DNA of 64,000 nucleotides. Source: Aphrophora alni. Lineage: Eukaryota; Arthropoda; Insecta; Hemiptera; Aphrophoridae. Numbering within the stretch: the first letter of the stretch is position 1; each line of letters opens with the position of its first letter. Under the pieces are notes generated by a model that was given only the letters and a program-made list of their open reading frames with translations, did no database searches and was not told where the DNA came from. Where the stretch lies: assembly GCA_963513935.1 (NCBI GenBank), contig OY740768.1:76174877-76238876 (forward strand), in the 5' to 3' direction. Positions 13,563 to 48,239 of this stretch are shown piece by piece. The translations under genes and the position numbers were made by a program.

Positions 13563-13815
13563 ATTTTAAATGAGAAAAACATTTTTATTTCTTATGAAAT
13601 AATTGAGGATTTTTGACAAGTTGAAGAAACAAATAATCTTACTTCTGCAGATAACACAGTTTTTTGGGAAAATAATAAAAGTCAAATCTAAATAGGGGAT
13701 TTATGTATTGTGTAAGGGCAACGATCTTGGGTGGGAGGAAGAGAAATTAGGACGAGAGATGAAGTTTATTTTTTATTAGTATTCAGGTCTAAAAATATTC
13801 GGTCTATAGACCCTT
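12878..13815 (+). repeat. Partial, diverged third tandem unit
   Basis: The first about 160 bases are essentially identical to the start of unit 2. After about 13036 the similarity continues but with many substitutions and indels, including loss of about 200 bases present in the other units. Homology fades near the sequence AATATTCGGTCTATA at about 13800-13815. The abrupt change in divergence marks a recombination or conversion junction. Confidence 0.75.
13514..13560. repeat. (TA)n microsatellite in partial unit 3
   Basis: Pure TA run at the position equivalent to the runs in units 1 and 2. Confidence 0.9.
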
Positions 13816-13837
13816 TACTCACTAGTATAAATGAAAA

Positions 13838-13925
13838 AATATAGCACAAACTTTCTCACATACCCATACCTATTAAAACTAAAAATCTACGAAAAATTAT
13901 TGCACTAACATATGGATATTCATTC
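13838..13925 (-). repeat. Inverted copy of the repeat at 15868-16030
   Basis: Read on the minus strand this contains ATGTTAGTGCAATA, TTTTAGTTTTAATA and TATGTGAGAAAGTTTGTGC, the same words found on the plus strand at 15868-16030. The two copies face each other about 2 kb apart, bracketing the endonuclease remnant at 13930-14448. Confidence 0.65.
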
Positions 13926-13929
13926 AAAC

Positions 13930-14448
13930 AAATCAGCTGCCCTTGGAGTATTTCAGTCAGCAATCGGAGAAATATGTATAAGCAGATACAATACACATAA
14001 TGATAAAGTAATTTTAGTTATAGCTGTTTACATTTCTCCAGGAAATCATTAAAATTTTTCATAATTATTTATTGTTATATATTAAAGATGGTTCTGAGTT
14101 GATTCAAGAAAACTTTCATGAAATTCCAATTATTATCAGTGGCGACTTTAATATCAATTTTGCCGATGATGCAACACAACCATTGATGATTTCTTCAAAC
14201 AAAAACTAAATTTAGATATGGCAAATGATAAAAATCAGAGCACAACAAGATATGGAACAACGATTGACGCTGTATTTACAAGATATTTAGAAAATTTTCA
14301 ATCAAAAGTCTTTATTAGTTACTTCAGTTACTATAAGCCTATAGTGTCTTTTCTAGATTACAATATAAATAGTAATGAAAATAATGTAAATGACATACGA
14401 CAAAATGATACAATGATTATTGAAGATATAACCAATGATGATATTTAA
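13930..14448 (+). pseudogene. Endonuclease-domain remnant, Helentron/Helitron type
   Basis: Fragments of an AP-endonuclease-like (EEP) domain are legible across frames. They are SAIGEICISRY with VAVYISPG-like residues (about 13950-14045), an ISGDFNINF motif (about 14138-14162), and TTRYGTTIDAVFTRY followed by VFISYFSYYKPIVSF (14245-14355). The ending YFSYxKPIVS is one I associate with the endonuclease fused to insect Helitron/Helentron helicases (PIF1-type) rather than with LINE ORF2, which normally continues into a reverse transcriptase; none follows here. Stops and frameshifts show it is dead. No Rep or helicase is present in the window. Family assignment is from memory. Confidence 0.5.
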
Positions 14449-14464
14449 TTCAACAATGTAATAT

Positions 14465-14467
<3 letters not shown>

Positions 14468-14516
<49 letters not shown>
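14468..14516. repeat. (TA)n microsatellite
   Basis: Pure TA run just after the endonuclease remnant. Confidence 0.9.
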
Positions 14517-14518
<2 letters not shown>

Positions 14519-15867
14519 CTATATATAATACAAAAAAATTAAAATAAACAAAATTTATTTATCCTTTTCATAATTTATTTATAACATGAATTAGAAAATA
14601 AATATGTTCATAGACAATGCAGTTAGTGCAAAGTAACAATATTATTTTATACCCTTAACGGAACACAAAAAAAATTACGCTAACCCCCTAATCTATAAGC
14701 GTTACATACTGTTCATACAAGTTTTCACTTCTAACGTGTGGTTTTAAGCACACCTAGTATTTTTTTTCTTTTGCTTATTGCATTTGAAATATCACGTGTT
14801 TTTTAAAATTTTATTAATATATTTAAATATATTAAATGTTATTTAAGGGCTTTAAAGTAAAAAACATGATTGTGTACATATCCCATTTGTGGTCATTGCT
14901 ATTTTTCCAAATGTGGGCTATGAATTAGCGATGTTGATTTTCGGGTGAAATGGATAATCGAATTAATCAGTTTGAAATTACAGTATTTCAATATTCGTAT
15001 TATTATTTTGAAATCGAGTATTTGCGCAGAATGATTTTGCGAATCAGATTCGAACTCAGCTTTACCAATCAGTGAATTACGAACGAATATTATATCGTCT
15101 CCTAGTTCCTAGTTAGGAATATTTTATTTCGAATCCGAGGATTTCCATAATCAGAACGTTCCGAGGATTTTGATACTCGTATTCACCGAGTATTTTAATT
15201 CGAACTCACACATCACTACTATGAATGAGATACTGCAATATATGTTCATATTAATAATGGAAAATAAAATAATGAATGATTTTTTTTTCAAAGATTTTAT
15301 ATTTCATTGAATTAAGTATACACCAAAAAATAATTATAAATAATGCCAATAAAACTTCATTACAAAGAAAAAGTTATGGTATGCAAAATACCTCTATACA
15401 CTAAGGACATAAGTAAACATTGCATTTTTATTTTTTACAATTGGATCTACTTCTTCGTGTACAGTTTTTTTCTCTGCATCTGTTTTATTAGTCATTTTCT
15501 CAGAGTAGTGACCTTTATTATCATACTTGACATCAACGACTACCCCTGGGCTAGCTCTTAGTTTCAGAGAAATCTTTGGAGATGAGGATGGTACGCCTAC
15601 ATTTTTCTTCTTCACACACACAGCTATGATTGCTTTAGCAGCTGTTGCTTTGAACCCTAAGAATGATGTTTTCATTCCAGTCAAAATTCCAGTCTTGTTT
15701 TGAGTAGTATCCAAGCATTAGATAAACTTATATTAAAAAAAAAGTTAACGTCGCGGGACAGAAGACAGAAGTGAAAACTTTAAATATATTTTTAAAATTA
15801 ATAAAATTTTGAACTTTCAATAAATGTAATTAAAGTATTAATTAATTATATGTAATGGTTCATTTTT
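14517..15867. other. Non-coding stretch
   Basis: No recognisable gene. A minus-strand open frame at 15714-15394 (106 codons, Lys-rich, low complexity) matches no family I know and may be chance. The block at 14940-15230 is unusually rich in GAAT/ATTC words (for example CGAATATT, TTCGAATC), suggesting a degenerate repeat. Confidence 0.4.
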
Positions 15868-16030
15868 AGTTTGACTATGTATGGGAGTCTGAGAAAATTA
15901 GTGCAAAATTTTCGTCGGTTTTAGTTTTAATATGTATGGATATGTGAGAAAGTTTGTGCAATATTTCTGCATTGATTATTGGTTTGATTATGTATGGGAG
16001 TCTGAAATGTTAGTGCAATATTTATGCGAG
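15868..16030 (+). repeat. Three imperfect about 55-bp tandem repeats
   Basis: The word TATGTATGG...TGAGAAA..TTAGTGCAA recurs three times, beginning near 15868, 15920 and 15984. It is the inverted partner of 13838-13925. A GC-rich palindromic stretch (GCGCGGCTGCGCGCGCG) follows at about 16043-16059. Together these resemble element termini. Confidence 0.6.
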
Positions 16031-16145
16031 AACATATACATAGCGCGGCTGCGCGCGCGTATTCATATATCTTACATATATACACTGTATCATTGCTCAT
16101 TCTTTCTCCATACTGCCCGTAGTTGTATATATAAATATATATATA

Positions 16146-17276
16146 TTAACATGTGCTGACGCGAGATTTCATTAAAACATCCAGCCAAAAAAGTACCCAA
16201 CGAGCCAACAGAAGTTTTCTCTTATTAAATAAATGGAAAAATATTCTTAGATACATTGTTTTATTCTTCAGAGAGTGAGGGTAGTGTGCTCCCATGCGAT
16301 TTGTGAGGTCAACACCACCCATGAACCTGTTATAGGTAGCCACACAATATGGTCTGTTCACTTCAACAAATCGTTTCTTTCTGCTCCCATCTTTTAACAA
16401 CATCAATTGGTTATCACAGCATAGGTGGATACAAGACAAACAATGCCAGAATCTAACCATCGGACAACTGTTATATTATCTTCAGATGTAGACACACTGA
16501 TTGCACCTCTGCTTTTGTTGTACCAAGAATATCATCTGCAAGCAGAAGTCTGTTACTTCACATTGTTCCAACAACATGAATTTGTTTGACTAGTATAATG
16601 CTTTTTTAGCAGTATACTGACAAATAAATTATCTACGAATGTTTATGATTTTTCCCCTCTAATACAGGGGAACCCTGTATGTGACCCTCAAAACAGCATC
16701 AGCTATTACACCCATTTTTGATGGATGTGTATTTCCTTGATACAAGTCAAACTTGTAAAGTAGCCATTAGAACAAGCTAGTACTGTACCCATTTTGGGGA
16801 TTTCGGTTAATATACTGTTTTGCTCTATTCCTATATTTGAACGGAATAATCATTTTGTCCACGGCCATACATTCTATATGAATAATACATGTCTGGAAAG
16901 AATTGTTTAATTTTTCAATTACTGTACAGGCCATATTTTGATAAAAAATATCTTTATTCTCCTGTGGAATTTTATTATTGCCAGTAAAATGAAGAAAGCG
17001 ATTAATTTTCTCAAACTTCTTCAGAGGCATGCCATTTGCAGTTAGATCCATTCGTAATGATGATACACAGGACCAGTACATTCTATAACTTGGGTATTTT
17101 ATATAAGTCATTATTATATTTCTGGCAATAAAAACTCTTATGTCGTCTGAATTAACTCCAGAATAAAACCCTGCTGAAAGCAAGGGAGACATCATTGATG
17201 CTCTTTTGGGAAAATACTCAACAATGGTATTTAAAACAAAAATATATTTTATGATCTTTTTGTTAGTTTTTAACAA
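16146..17276 (-). pseudogene. piggyBac transposase pseudogene 1
   Basis: A cut-and-paste transposase of the piggyBac (PGBD) superfamily, in pieces. The N-terminal half (17276-16767) shows YIKYPSYRMYWS, NRFLHFTGNN and the first catalytic-Asp region AVDKMIIPFKYR. The C-terminal half (16460-16146) shows YNRFMGGVDLTNRM with the third catalytic Asp, followed by IFFHLFNK. The stretch between the halves, where the second catalytic Asp belongs, is scrambled by frameshifts. No TTAA-flanked termini were located. It is degraded and distinct from the intact piggyBac at 30518-33445. Confidence 0.85.
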
Positions 17277-17479
17277 TTATTACTTGGTGACATTAATTTT
17301 AATATTTCACAAACATTAGATTGAAGTATATTTTATTTGATAACTTCCAAACTGTGGTAAAAACCGATTACTAAATCGATAGTAGCTATTCTTCCCTTTA
17401 ACATTTGTTTTTATATCAATCATAAACAGTAAGAAATAGTTTTAGGTGGATGTTTAGTTATAACTGGAACGCTTTTTTT

Positions 17480-20020
17480 TTCATTTGTTGGGCTGTGATA
17501 ACCTCCGTCAGAGGTTACCAACGTCGACCTGAAGGTCTTTTGCCGCCCCAAGTTCCATCCTACACCCACTCAGTAATATCTGTCATCCTTATGAAGGAAC
17601 AGATGTTACCTATCGGGTACTCTAGGATGGTTTCCATCTCCTTCCCCGGAGGGCCTAGAGACTATAGCCTGGCTCGTCCTAACGCCTCACACTCTAAAAG
17701 AATGTATTCCGCGGACTCTTCAGCCAAACCACATTTCCTGCATGTATTTTCTGCAGCAATCCCTATCGTATGTAGGTGTTTTCTGAGGTGGCAGTGGCTC
17801 GTTAATAGCCCTACCACCCATCTCATGTTATCTCTTCTAAGAGAGAAAGTTTTTCAGTATGTTTCTTGCTTGGTCTAAATAACCTCCTTGCAAGTCTACT
17901 TGTTGTTCAATTTGTCCAGGACTTATTCATCCCATCCCGTATCCAAAGATCAACCGCTGCTCTGGCATGTTCATAGGAGATCCCGAACACCGGCTCTGGG
18001 CCCACGAAAGGGGATTCTGAGCCTATCCTGGCTAATTCATCTGCTAACTCATTTCCATCGATACCTGAATTGCCAGAAACCGTGTAAACCACAGTAACCG
18101 TGTTCACCTGACTAAGCTTTATCAATGATGAGATGCAGTCCCATACCAACTTTGACTTTACTCTAGTCGTGTTTAGCGCCTTAATTGCAGCTTGACTGTC
18201 CGTAAAGATCAGAATGTTCTTACCTTTGTATTCCATTCTTATATTCTCCTTGATGCATTCAGAGATTGCGCCTACTTCTGCTTGGAAAACAGTAGCATGC
18301 TTGCCTAGGCACAGTACGGTGGAGCTCTCTGGGTTGATCCCATTTATTCCAACCCCCTTACCCATCTCCGTTTTTGAACCATCTGTAAACCAGACTATAT
18401 CCTGCTCGTTGTATAGCCTCTTTCCAGACCCTGATTCTTCCCTAGAGATTTTCGTCTTGAATGGCTTATCTAATGAAACCTTAGGTATCATGTGATCTGG
18501 AGGCATGTCTAACACTTCCTTGTTGACCACTTGATTGATCCTGCAGTGTCCAATCGCTGGCCATCTCATTCTCCAGCAACCAGTTTGCTGCAGTCTATAT
18601 GCACTCATCCTGGCCTGTCCCTGAATATAAACCCCTAAGGGAGGGAGATCCAGTAGAGCATTCAAGGTAGGTAACAACTGTTGGTGTAGACCCCATAATG
18701 GCCAAACAAGCCACCATTTGGACACCATCCATTCTACCTCCAACACCACCTTGTACCGTCTTCGTCCACCAATCCACCGCTACATAGGTGATTAGTGGTC
18801 TGATAATCATGGTGTATATCCACATAACCACTTTTGGTTGCAGACTCCATCATTTTCCAACAGCCCTCTTACACGTAAACATAAGACTCTTGCCCTGGTT
18901 ACTACCCGATCTACTTGCGGGTTTTAGGTGAGCCTTTGATCCAGCAGAATACCTAGGTACTTCACCTGATTCTCCAGTGCTACCTCCTGCCCAAACAGCT
19001 TAGGCAGAGACCTCACTCCTAAATTCCTTTTTCTTGTGAAGGGAATGAGAGTAGTTTTTCCGGGATTCATAGCTAACTGTTCCTCCTGGCACCACTTTTC
19101 CACCTGGATAAAGGCAACCCGCATGACTTCAAAACAACCCTCATGTCTCTGCCTCTTACCACGATGGCCACAATATCGGCGTATTCCTGTGAGTAGAATC
19201 CTTGTTCGTTTAGACGCCTCAGGATCTTATCCACTACAACAGGTTCCATAACAAGGGAGATAGAACTCCTCCCTGTGCACATCCACGCCTAGCCCTGACC
19301 GTGATGGTTTCATCATACAGAGTAGCCTGGATCAACCTGCTGTTCAGCATGGCAAACACCCATCCTACAACAGTCTTGTTCACCTCACAATCCTCCAAAG
19401 CTCTAATCATCGATTGTATTGAAGTGTTACTGAAGGCACCCCCTATATTTAGAAACGGCCCAGAGCTATTTCCTTTGCTTCCAGGCTTTCCTCTAGCCTG
19501 CTCACAAGGTGATGCAGTGCTGCCTCTGTGGACCTGCCTGGTCTGTAAGCAAATTGATTTTCGTGCATTCCTGAACTCCTTAGCATGCTTTCTCTGATAT
19601 TTATATCCAGTATTCATTCCATTGCCTTGACCTGAGCATATCTAGCTCTTCCAGGCTTTGGAGCGAAGACCACCCTCGCTACAGCCCATTTCCTTGAAAC
19701 ATGGCCCAGCGCCAAGCTCGTACGAAACACAGCCGTGAGTACTGGCCTGAGCACCTCCAAACCCTCCACGAGTAGTAAGGGAGTGATCCCGTCCGGATCC
19801 GGGGCTTTATGCAGCTCGAACAATCTTATGGCCCAATCCACATTAATGAGTCTCCTCGAGCAGTTCCAGTCTGCTCTACGCGGCCCTCCCCTAGTATGCA
19901 GAAAGAGATAACCCCCTCCCTCTCTCTCTCACAATCCGGAAAGTGACATCCCAGAAGTATTTCCAGAGTCTCCTTTCCGGACTGCATGTACGAGCCATTG
20001 GAACACGTACCCATCTTCTT
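17480..20020 (-). pseudogene. LINE with RNase H domain (I/LOA/R1 group), 5' truncated, broken
   Basis: Read from 20020 down. A linker (ETLEILLGCHFP) leads into reverse transcriptase: HKAPDPDGITPLL (about 19800), FLNIGGAFSNTS (about 19460), RRGCAQGGVLSPLLWNLL (about 19235-19290), QEGFYSQ-type and YADI (about 19160). The catalytic YADD is broken by a small indel. KYLGILLDQRLT (18924) and IIRPLITYVAVDWW follow, then an RNase H domain (18749-17907) with WFTDGS, AEVGAI, FTDSQAAI and GNELADELA. The conserved His of the last RNase H motif reads Asn (SGNSGIDGNE). A C-terminal CCHC-type remnant lies at about 17800-17700. Multiple frameshifts make it inactive. The RNase H domain excludes the jockey clade. 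Confidence 0.85.
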
Positions 20021-21416
20021 GAATTATTATATTTTTTAAAGAATTCAGATTATTTCTTTATAATCAATAATAAAAATAAATTGAGTAATTTTTATAAATT
20101 ACTAATATGTTACTGCATATCTAAAAGAAAATTTCTAACAAGTCAACGTTTACACCACTTAGAAGATGAACCGAATAAATGCAAGTTATTACAAATGACT
20201 AAACTTAAGACATTCACTGCTGAAACTAAATTGATAATATATTTTGTACTAAATTTTTCTATCTCAAAACTTACTATTAGGCATATTTAACTGAAATATT
20301 ATCATTTTAAAAAAAAATTGGAAAATACATGTTTTATGTGATGTCATAATTACGGCGGACCGCCACGGGCACCACACTGATTGAGTTTGTAGCTTTTTAT
20401 ATTTTTATACTAAAATATAGTACCTAAAAAAGTGAGCTTTAATTTTTGTAAATAAACTAAACAGCCATTCTTTACAAACATACACCTAGCACTAAAAAAA
20501 TTATTTTCTGAATTTCTCAGTAAAAGTTTTTTAAAGTCTTAAAATACCTTAACCTAATATTACCAACAATATCTTGTAGCAGAATTCTTTATTTTGTGGA
20601 TATTTTCATCTTTGAAGTTGGTATACATCTATTCAGTTTATATTTATCAGTGACTAATTGTCAGTAAATTACCAAGAATATCATTGAACTTTATGAACAA
20701 GTTATTGTGGCTTAAAAACATGATAACTGTTTCATTAATAATGAATACATTTTCCTAACAATTTCACAATAATTCCTCCTGATTCAAACACATATTTAAG
20801 ATGTAATTGAGTTTGTTTATGTTCTTTTATAGATAAAATAAGTCTTACTTTAACTAAAAAGAATGTAAGAAGAGCACTGAAAACTTTTTAATGTAAAATA
20901 ATGTACTTTTAACAGACTGTTGAGTTTATTGTCACGACCGTAACAAACCAGTGTCACGTCCATAACATTTTTATCAATTTTTTAATTGAAATATTACAGG
21001 ATTTTAAGATTGAACACTAATGTTTCTAAGAAGGTATTTATCTTAAGATAAGCTGACAAAAATTTAATTCATAAATTTCCCAAGAAATTAACAGACTTTT
21101 TAACAATTTGTAACAGCATGTCAGAAGACAAGTGCTTTTCAAGTCACGTCCGTAACTCCAACTTAGTTGAACTATACATCAAAACCAATAATATGATCAT
21201 TTTCAAAGTTAGTGCAAAAATAGTATAAAAAATTACCTACCAATTGAGCTTTAACAATTTACAAAATAAAATAAACATTTCTTTTTTTCCAAGTTGTAAT
21301 GCATGTAACTGTCACGTTCGTAACAAAAGAATGGCTGTAAAATAATCTAAGGAAGAAACAATCTGTATTTCATCAATTATTTACATAAACCTTTAGTTTT
21401 TGTGATAAATGTCAAA
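20021..21416. other. AT-rich non-coding stretch with a recurring GTCACG..CGTAAC word
   Basis: No gene recognised. A 14-bp word close to GTCACGnCCGTAAC occurs at 20931-20944, 20953-20966 (CCATAAC variant), 21143-21156 and 21311-21324 (TTCGTAAC variant), all on the plus strand. An open frame at 19943-20290 overlaps the LINE edge and has no coding character. Confidence 0.5.
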
Positions 21417-22560
21417 ACATTTCAATATGCACAGTCCATGTTCCGCAGGGCAAGCCTTACACAAATATGTTGTGTTGGTCCTTTTCCCAATTTTTAGAAC
21501 AAACTCTACACCGTTTTGTTAAATATCTGTTGCTGTTTGGTCGAAATCCATGCTTTGAGGGGGTATGTTCTACATTCCTCGGAAGATCATGTTGCGGTGC
21601 TTCAGGTGTTGGAAGTAGAGCTTCAATGACTTGCAAACGATAATCATAAAGAGACATCCTTTTGCCAATTCTATTCATATTGTGCAATTGGTGACTATTG
21701 ATCATTATCATTTGAAGGAAATGGACAAATATTTTCTTGTACCACGTTAATATAATGCTATCACAGTACCGGGCAATTGTCTCACCTTTTTTTAGTTTTT
21801 GTTGTTTTACCGCTTTAGGATTATGCTTTCTCTCATTTCGAAGGGTCCCTGTGCAGTACATGCCTTTAGCAATAAGTTTGGCTGCCGAGTTGAAAACTGT
21901 TGTAGGAGTTAGTTATCCATGTACAATGCATAGCCATTATCAGGTTTCCCCTGCATTATATGTAGTACTACAGTCGCTGTATGTCCTTTCCCACCTATAT
22001 CGTCTAACACTCCACTCTACACTAGAAATTTCAAAATATAGCCATGGGGTTTTGTCAATGTGTACAGTTTTATCCCATATTTATGCCGCTTTCCTTTGAT
22101 GTGCCTGAAGTTCAAGCGGCCTCTCCATAGCACATACATTCATCTAAGGAAAGTTCTTTAGTGGGATAATATATAGACATCATTTTATTGTTAAAATAAT
22201 CTATGAGTGGTCTAATTTTATGTAACTGGTCTGGATTCTCTTGGGAACTTGCTGCTCTATTATGGGAAAAGTGTAAACATCTCTGAATAATAAGAAACCG
22301 ATCTCTGCTCATAAACTGAGAAAAACATGTTAGGTTGAATAATCTATGTCTCTTCCAATAGTCTTGCTGTCGATTAAGTTTTATTGTTCCTGTATGTTAT
22401 ACTAATCCTATGTACAATGTAAATTCTGGGACTGTTAAGTCTTTCCAACGCTTGAATCGAGAATCAAGGGTGTTCTTGAGATCAGATTTTAGTTCGTTGG
22501 CATACAGATTTGTTTCACGAACAACACTTTCCAAAAGACTAACATCAAGTAACAAATTGA
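21417..22560 (-). pseudogene. piggyBac transposase pseudogene 2 (PGBD4-like)
   Basis: A second piggyBac-superfamily transposase, read from about 22560 down. ETNLYA-type and GTIKLNRQQDYWKR motifs (about 22520-22350) precede MSRDRFLIIQRCLHF and KIRPLIDYFN (22312-22190), then KELSLDEC with the first catalytic-Asp region (about 22140). AKGMYCTGTLRNERK (about 21861) follows, then a MSLYDYRL helix region and a C-terminal zinc-binding tail RCRVCS...CKACP..HGLC (about 21540-21425). Frames are interrupted at least twice between 22112 and 21861. It belongs to a different piggyBac lineage from the other copies in the window. No termini were identified. Confidence 0.85.
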
Positions 22561-22739
22561 AATATAGAGATAAAGGTAAAAACTACAGTATATCCCTCAG
22601 GACAAGGATGGTGTTCAATCTTTTGGTATATTGTGGTGCTGAAGTTCAAATGAAAAACTGATATTGTTAAATCAATGGACAGTCAAAATTAAAAGAATGT
22701 TATTTTTGAATTAATAAATTTGTATAAAGTGTAGTAACA

Positions 22740-22745
22740 TTTATT
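22740..22745 (-). terminator. Polyadenylation signal of mRpS18A
   Basis: AATAAA on the minus strand about 40 bases after the mRpS18A stop codon. Confidence 0.55.
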
Positions 22746-22783
22746 ACTAATAATATTGTTTATTTGTTACAAAAAATTCTAAA

Positions 22784-46887
<24,104 letters not shown>

Positions 46888-47559
46888 TTTTTTAAAATAT
46901 GAATTCCTACTTATCTCTTTTAGGTTATAACATCGAGTACATACTACATACTATACTAGTGAAACTGAAAATGGGTGCTAATTATATCGCTTACTATGCC
47001 TACCAGATTTCTTCAAGCTAGTTAAATACCTATACCTATAGTTATAGAACGAACACCTAGCCGTATGAATGCGACATAAAACTCCTTGAAAACATTACAT
47101 TTTTTGTTCCCTAGGTTTTTTTTTTATTCCTGTCCTTTACCAACTACCAACGTTGCATATTTTTTTGTAACAGTTAAAGATTTTATCTTTGCCTTAGACA
47201 CTCTCTGTAATCATTTTAGAATATTAGGTGATATTATGTACGGAAAAACAGATAGTTGCTTATGAATCTTAGATTATGCAGTTGTGTAGTGATAAAAATT
47301 TTCCTTGCCTGGAGTGTGTATTTATCTATGGTATCTAAGTTTAAAGTATACATCTATGTCTATAACATCTTATCTTTGGTCCAGTCCAGAGTCCAGCTCC
47401 AGAGTGCGAGTAGCGGTTACAGCCTAACCTTAAAGTTTGAAGTAGAAAATAGAATAGAATTTTTAATTAATGTGAGTTCGTTTCGACCCCTTACCTTTAT
47501 TATAGTGTAGGGGTTTGTGGTTTGTGTATTTTTTTATTCGATGTATTTGTAATTGCATA
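46888..47559. promoter_or_regulatory. Divergent promoter region, mRpS18A / codanin-like
   Basis: 672 bp separate the two start codons, which point away from each other. Both 5' untranslated regions and the core promoters must lie here unless untranslated exons exist. The sequence at about 47380-47430 (CCAGAGTCCAGCTCCAGAGTGCGAGTAGCGG) is the most GC-rich part. No confident TATA box. Confidence 0.5.
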
Positions 47560-47646
47560 ATGTCTTGTGATTTGTTAGTGTTGTTGCTTGAACGAAAAAT
47601 AGAAATTGATGAGTTCAGGCGATGGATTTCGGGAGAAAATGTTGAG
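47560..47646 (+). CDS. Codanin-like exon 1
   Basis: ATG at 47560, 29 codons, donor GTAATG. Encodes a Leu-rich amphipathic start with ERKIEIDEFRRWISGENVE. Start chosen as the first Met with coding character directly after the GC-richer promoter region. Confidence 0.55.
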
Positions 47647-48208
47647 GTAATGTGTTAGTTTTATGTAATATAAGTTTATAAATAACTTTTACGTTTGTGT
47701 ACGTACTGCTTGCGACTACTTATAAAAATTCAAATAGTCTATATCTTGTACCTAATTTACATTTCCTCAGCCAATATAAAACGGCTATTTGTTTACTGTA
47801 GAGCCCCAATTTTGATTTTTTCCTTACTTATTTTTGTTGAACATACCTGTCTTCATAATAATAGTAACATTTTTTTGTGAGAAAAAATGTTTTTCACTTC
47901 AAAATTGGGATATTTTAATGACTTATTTGGGTAATTGTTTAGGCCCTAATTAAAGGTAACTGCTATTTTGGGATTTAAAATTTTTTTATCATCTACTACA
48001 TAGGCCTACCTTACTTCTTTAGAATAAATAATGTTTTCATTCCAGAGGTCATTTTTTTTTAAATGAAAAATTACAATTTACAATCAACAGGTTTATAGGT
48101 TACACATAATGGCAAGACAGGACTAATAGCAATGAGAATAGAGTATGATTTGATGCACATTACACATGACTATGCTAGATCGCTATATGCCACGACAGGT
48201 TTGGCCAG

Positions 48209-48239
<31 letters not shown>

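Noticed and set aside
15394..15714. 106-codon minus-strand open frame
   Set aside because: Lys-rich low-complexity sequence with no recognisable family and no splice or promoter support.
16023..16160. GC-rich palindrome followed by TA-rich sequence as a possible RNA gene
   Set aside because: No tRNA or snRNA features; it fits better as a transposon terminus.
18214..18495. Plus-strand open frames across 17450-19600
   Set aside because: Antisense shadows of the minus-strand LINE reverse transcriptase and RNase H.
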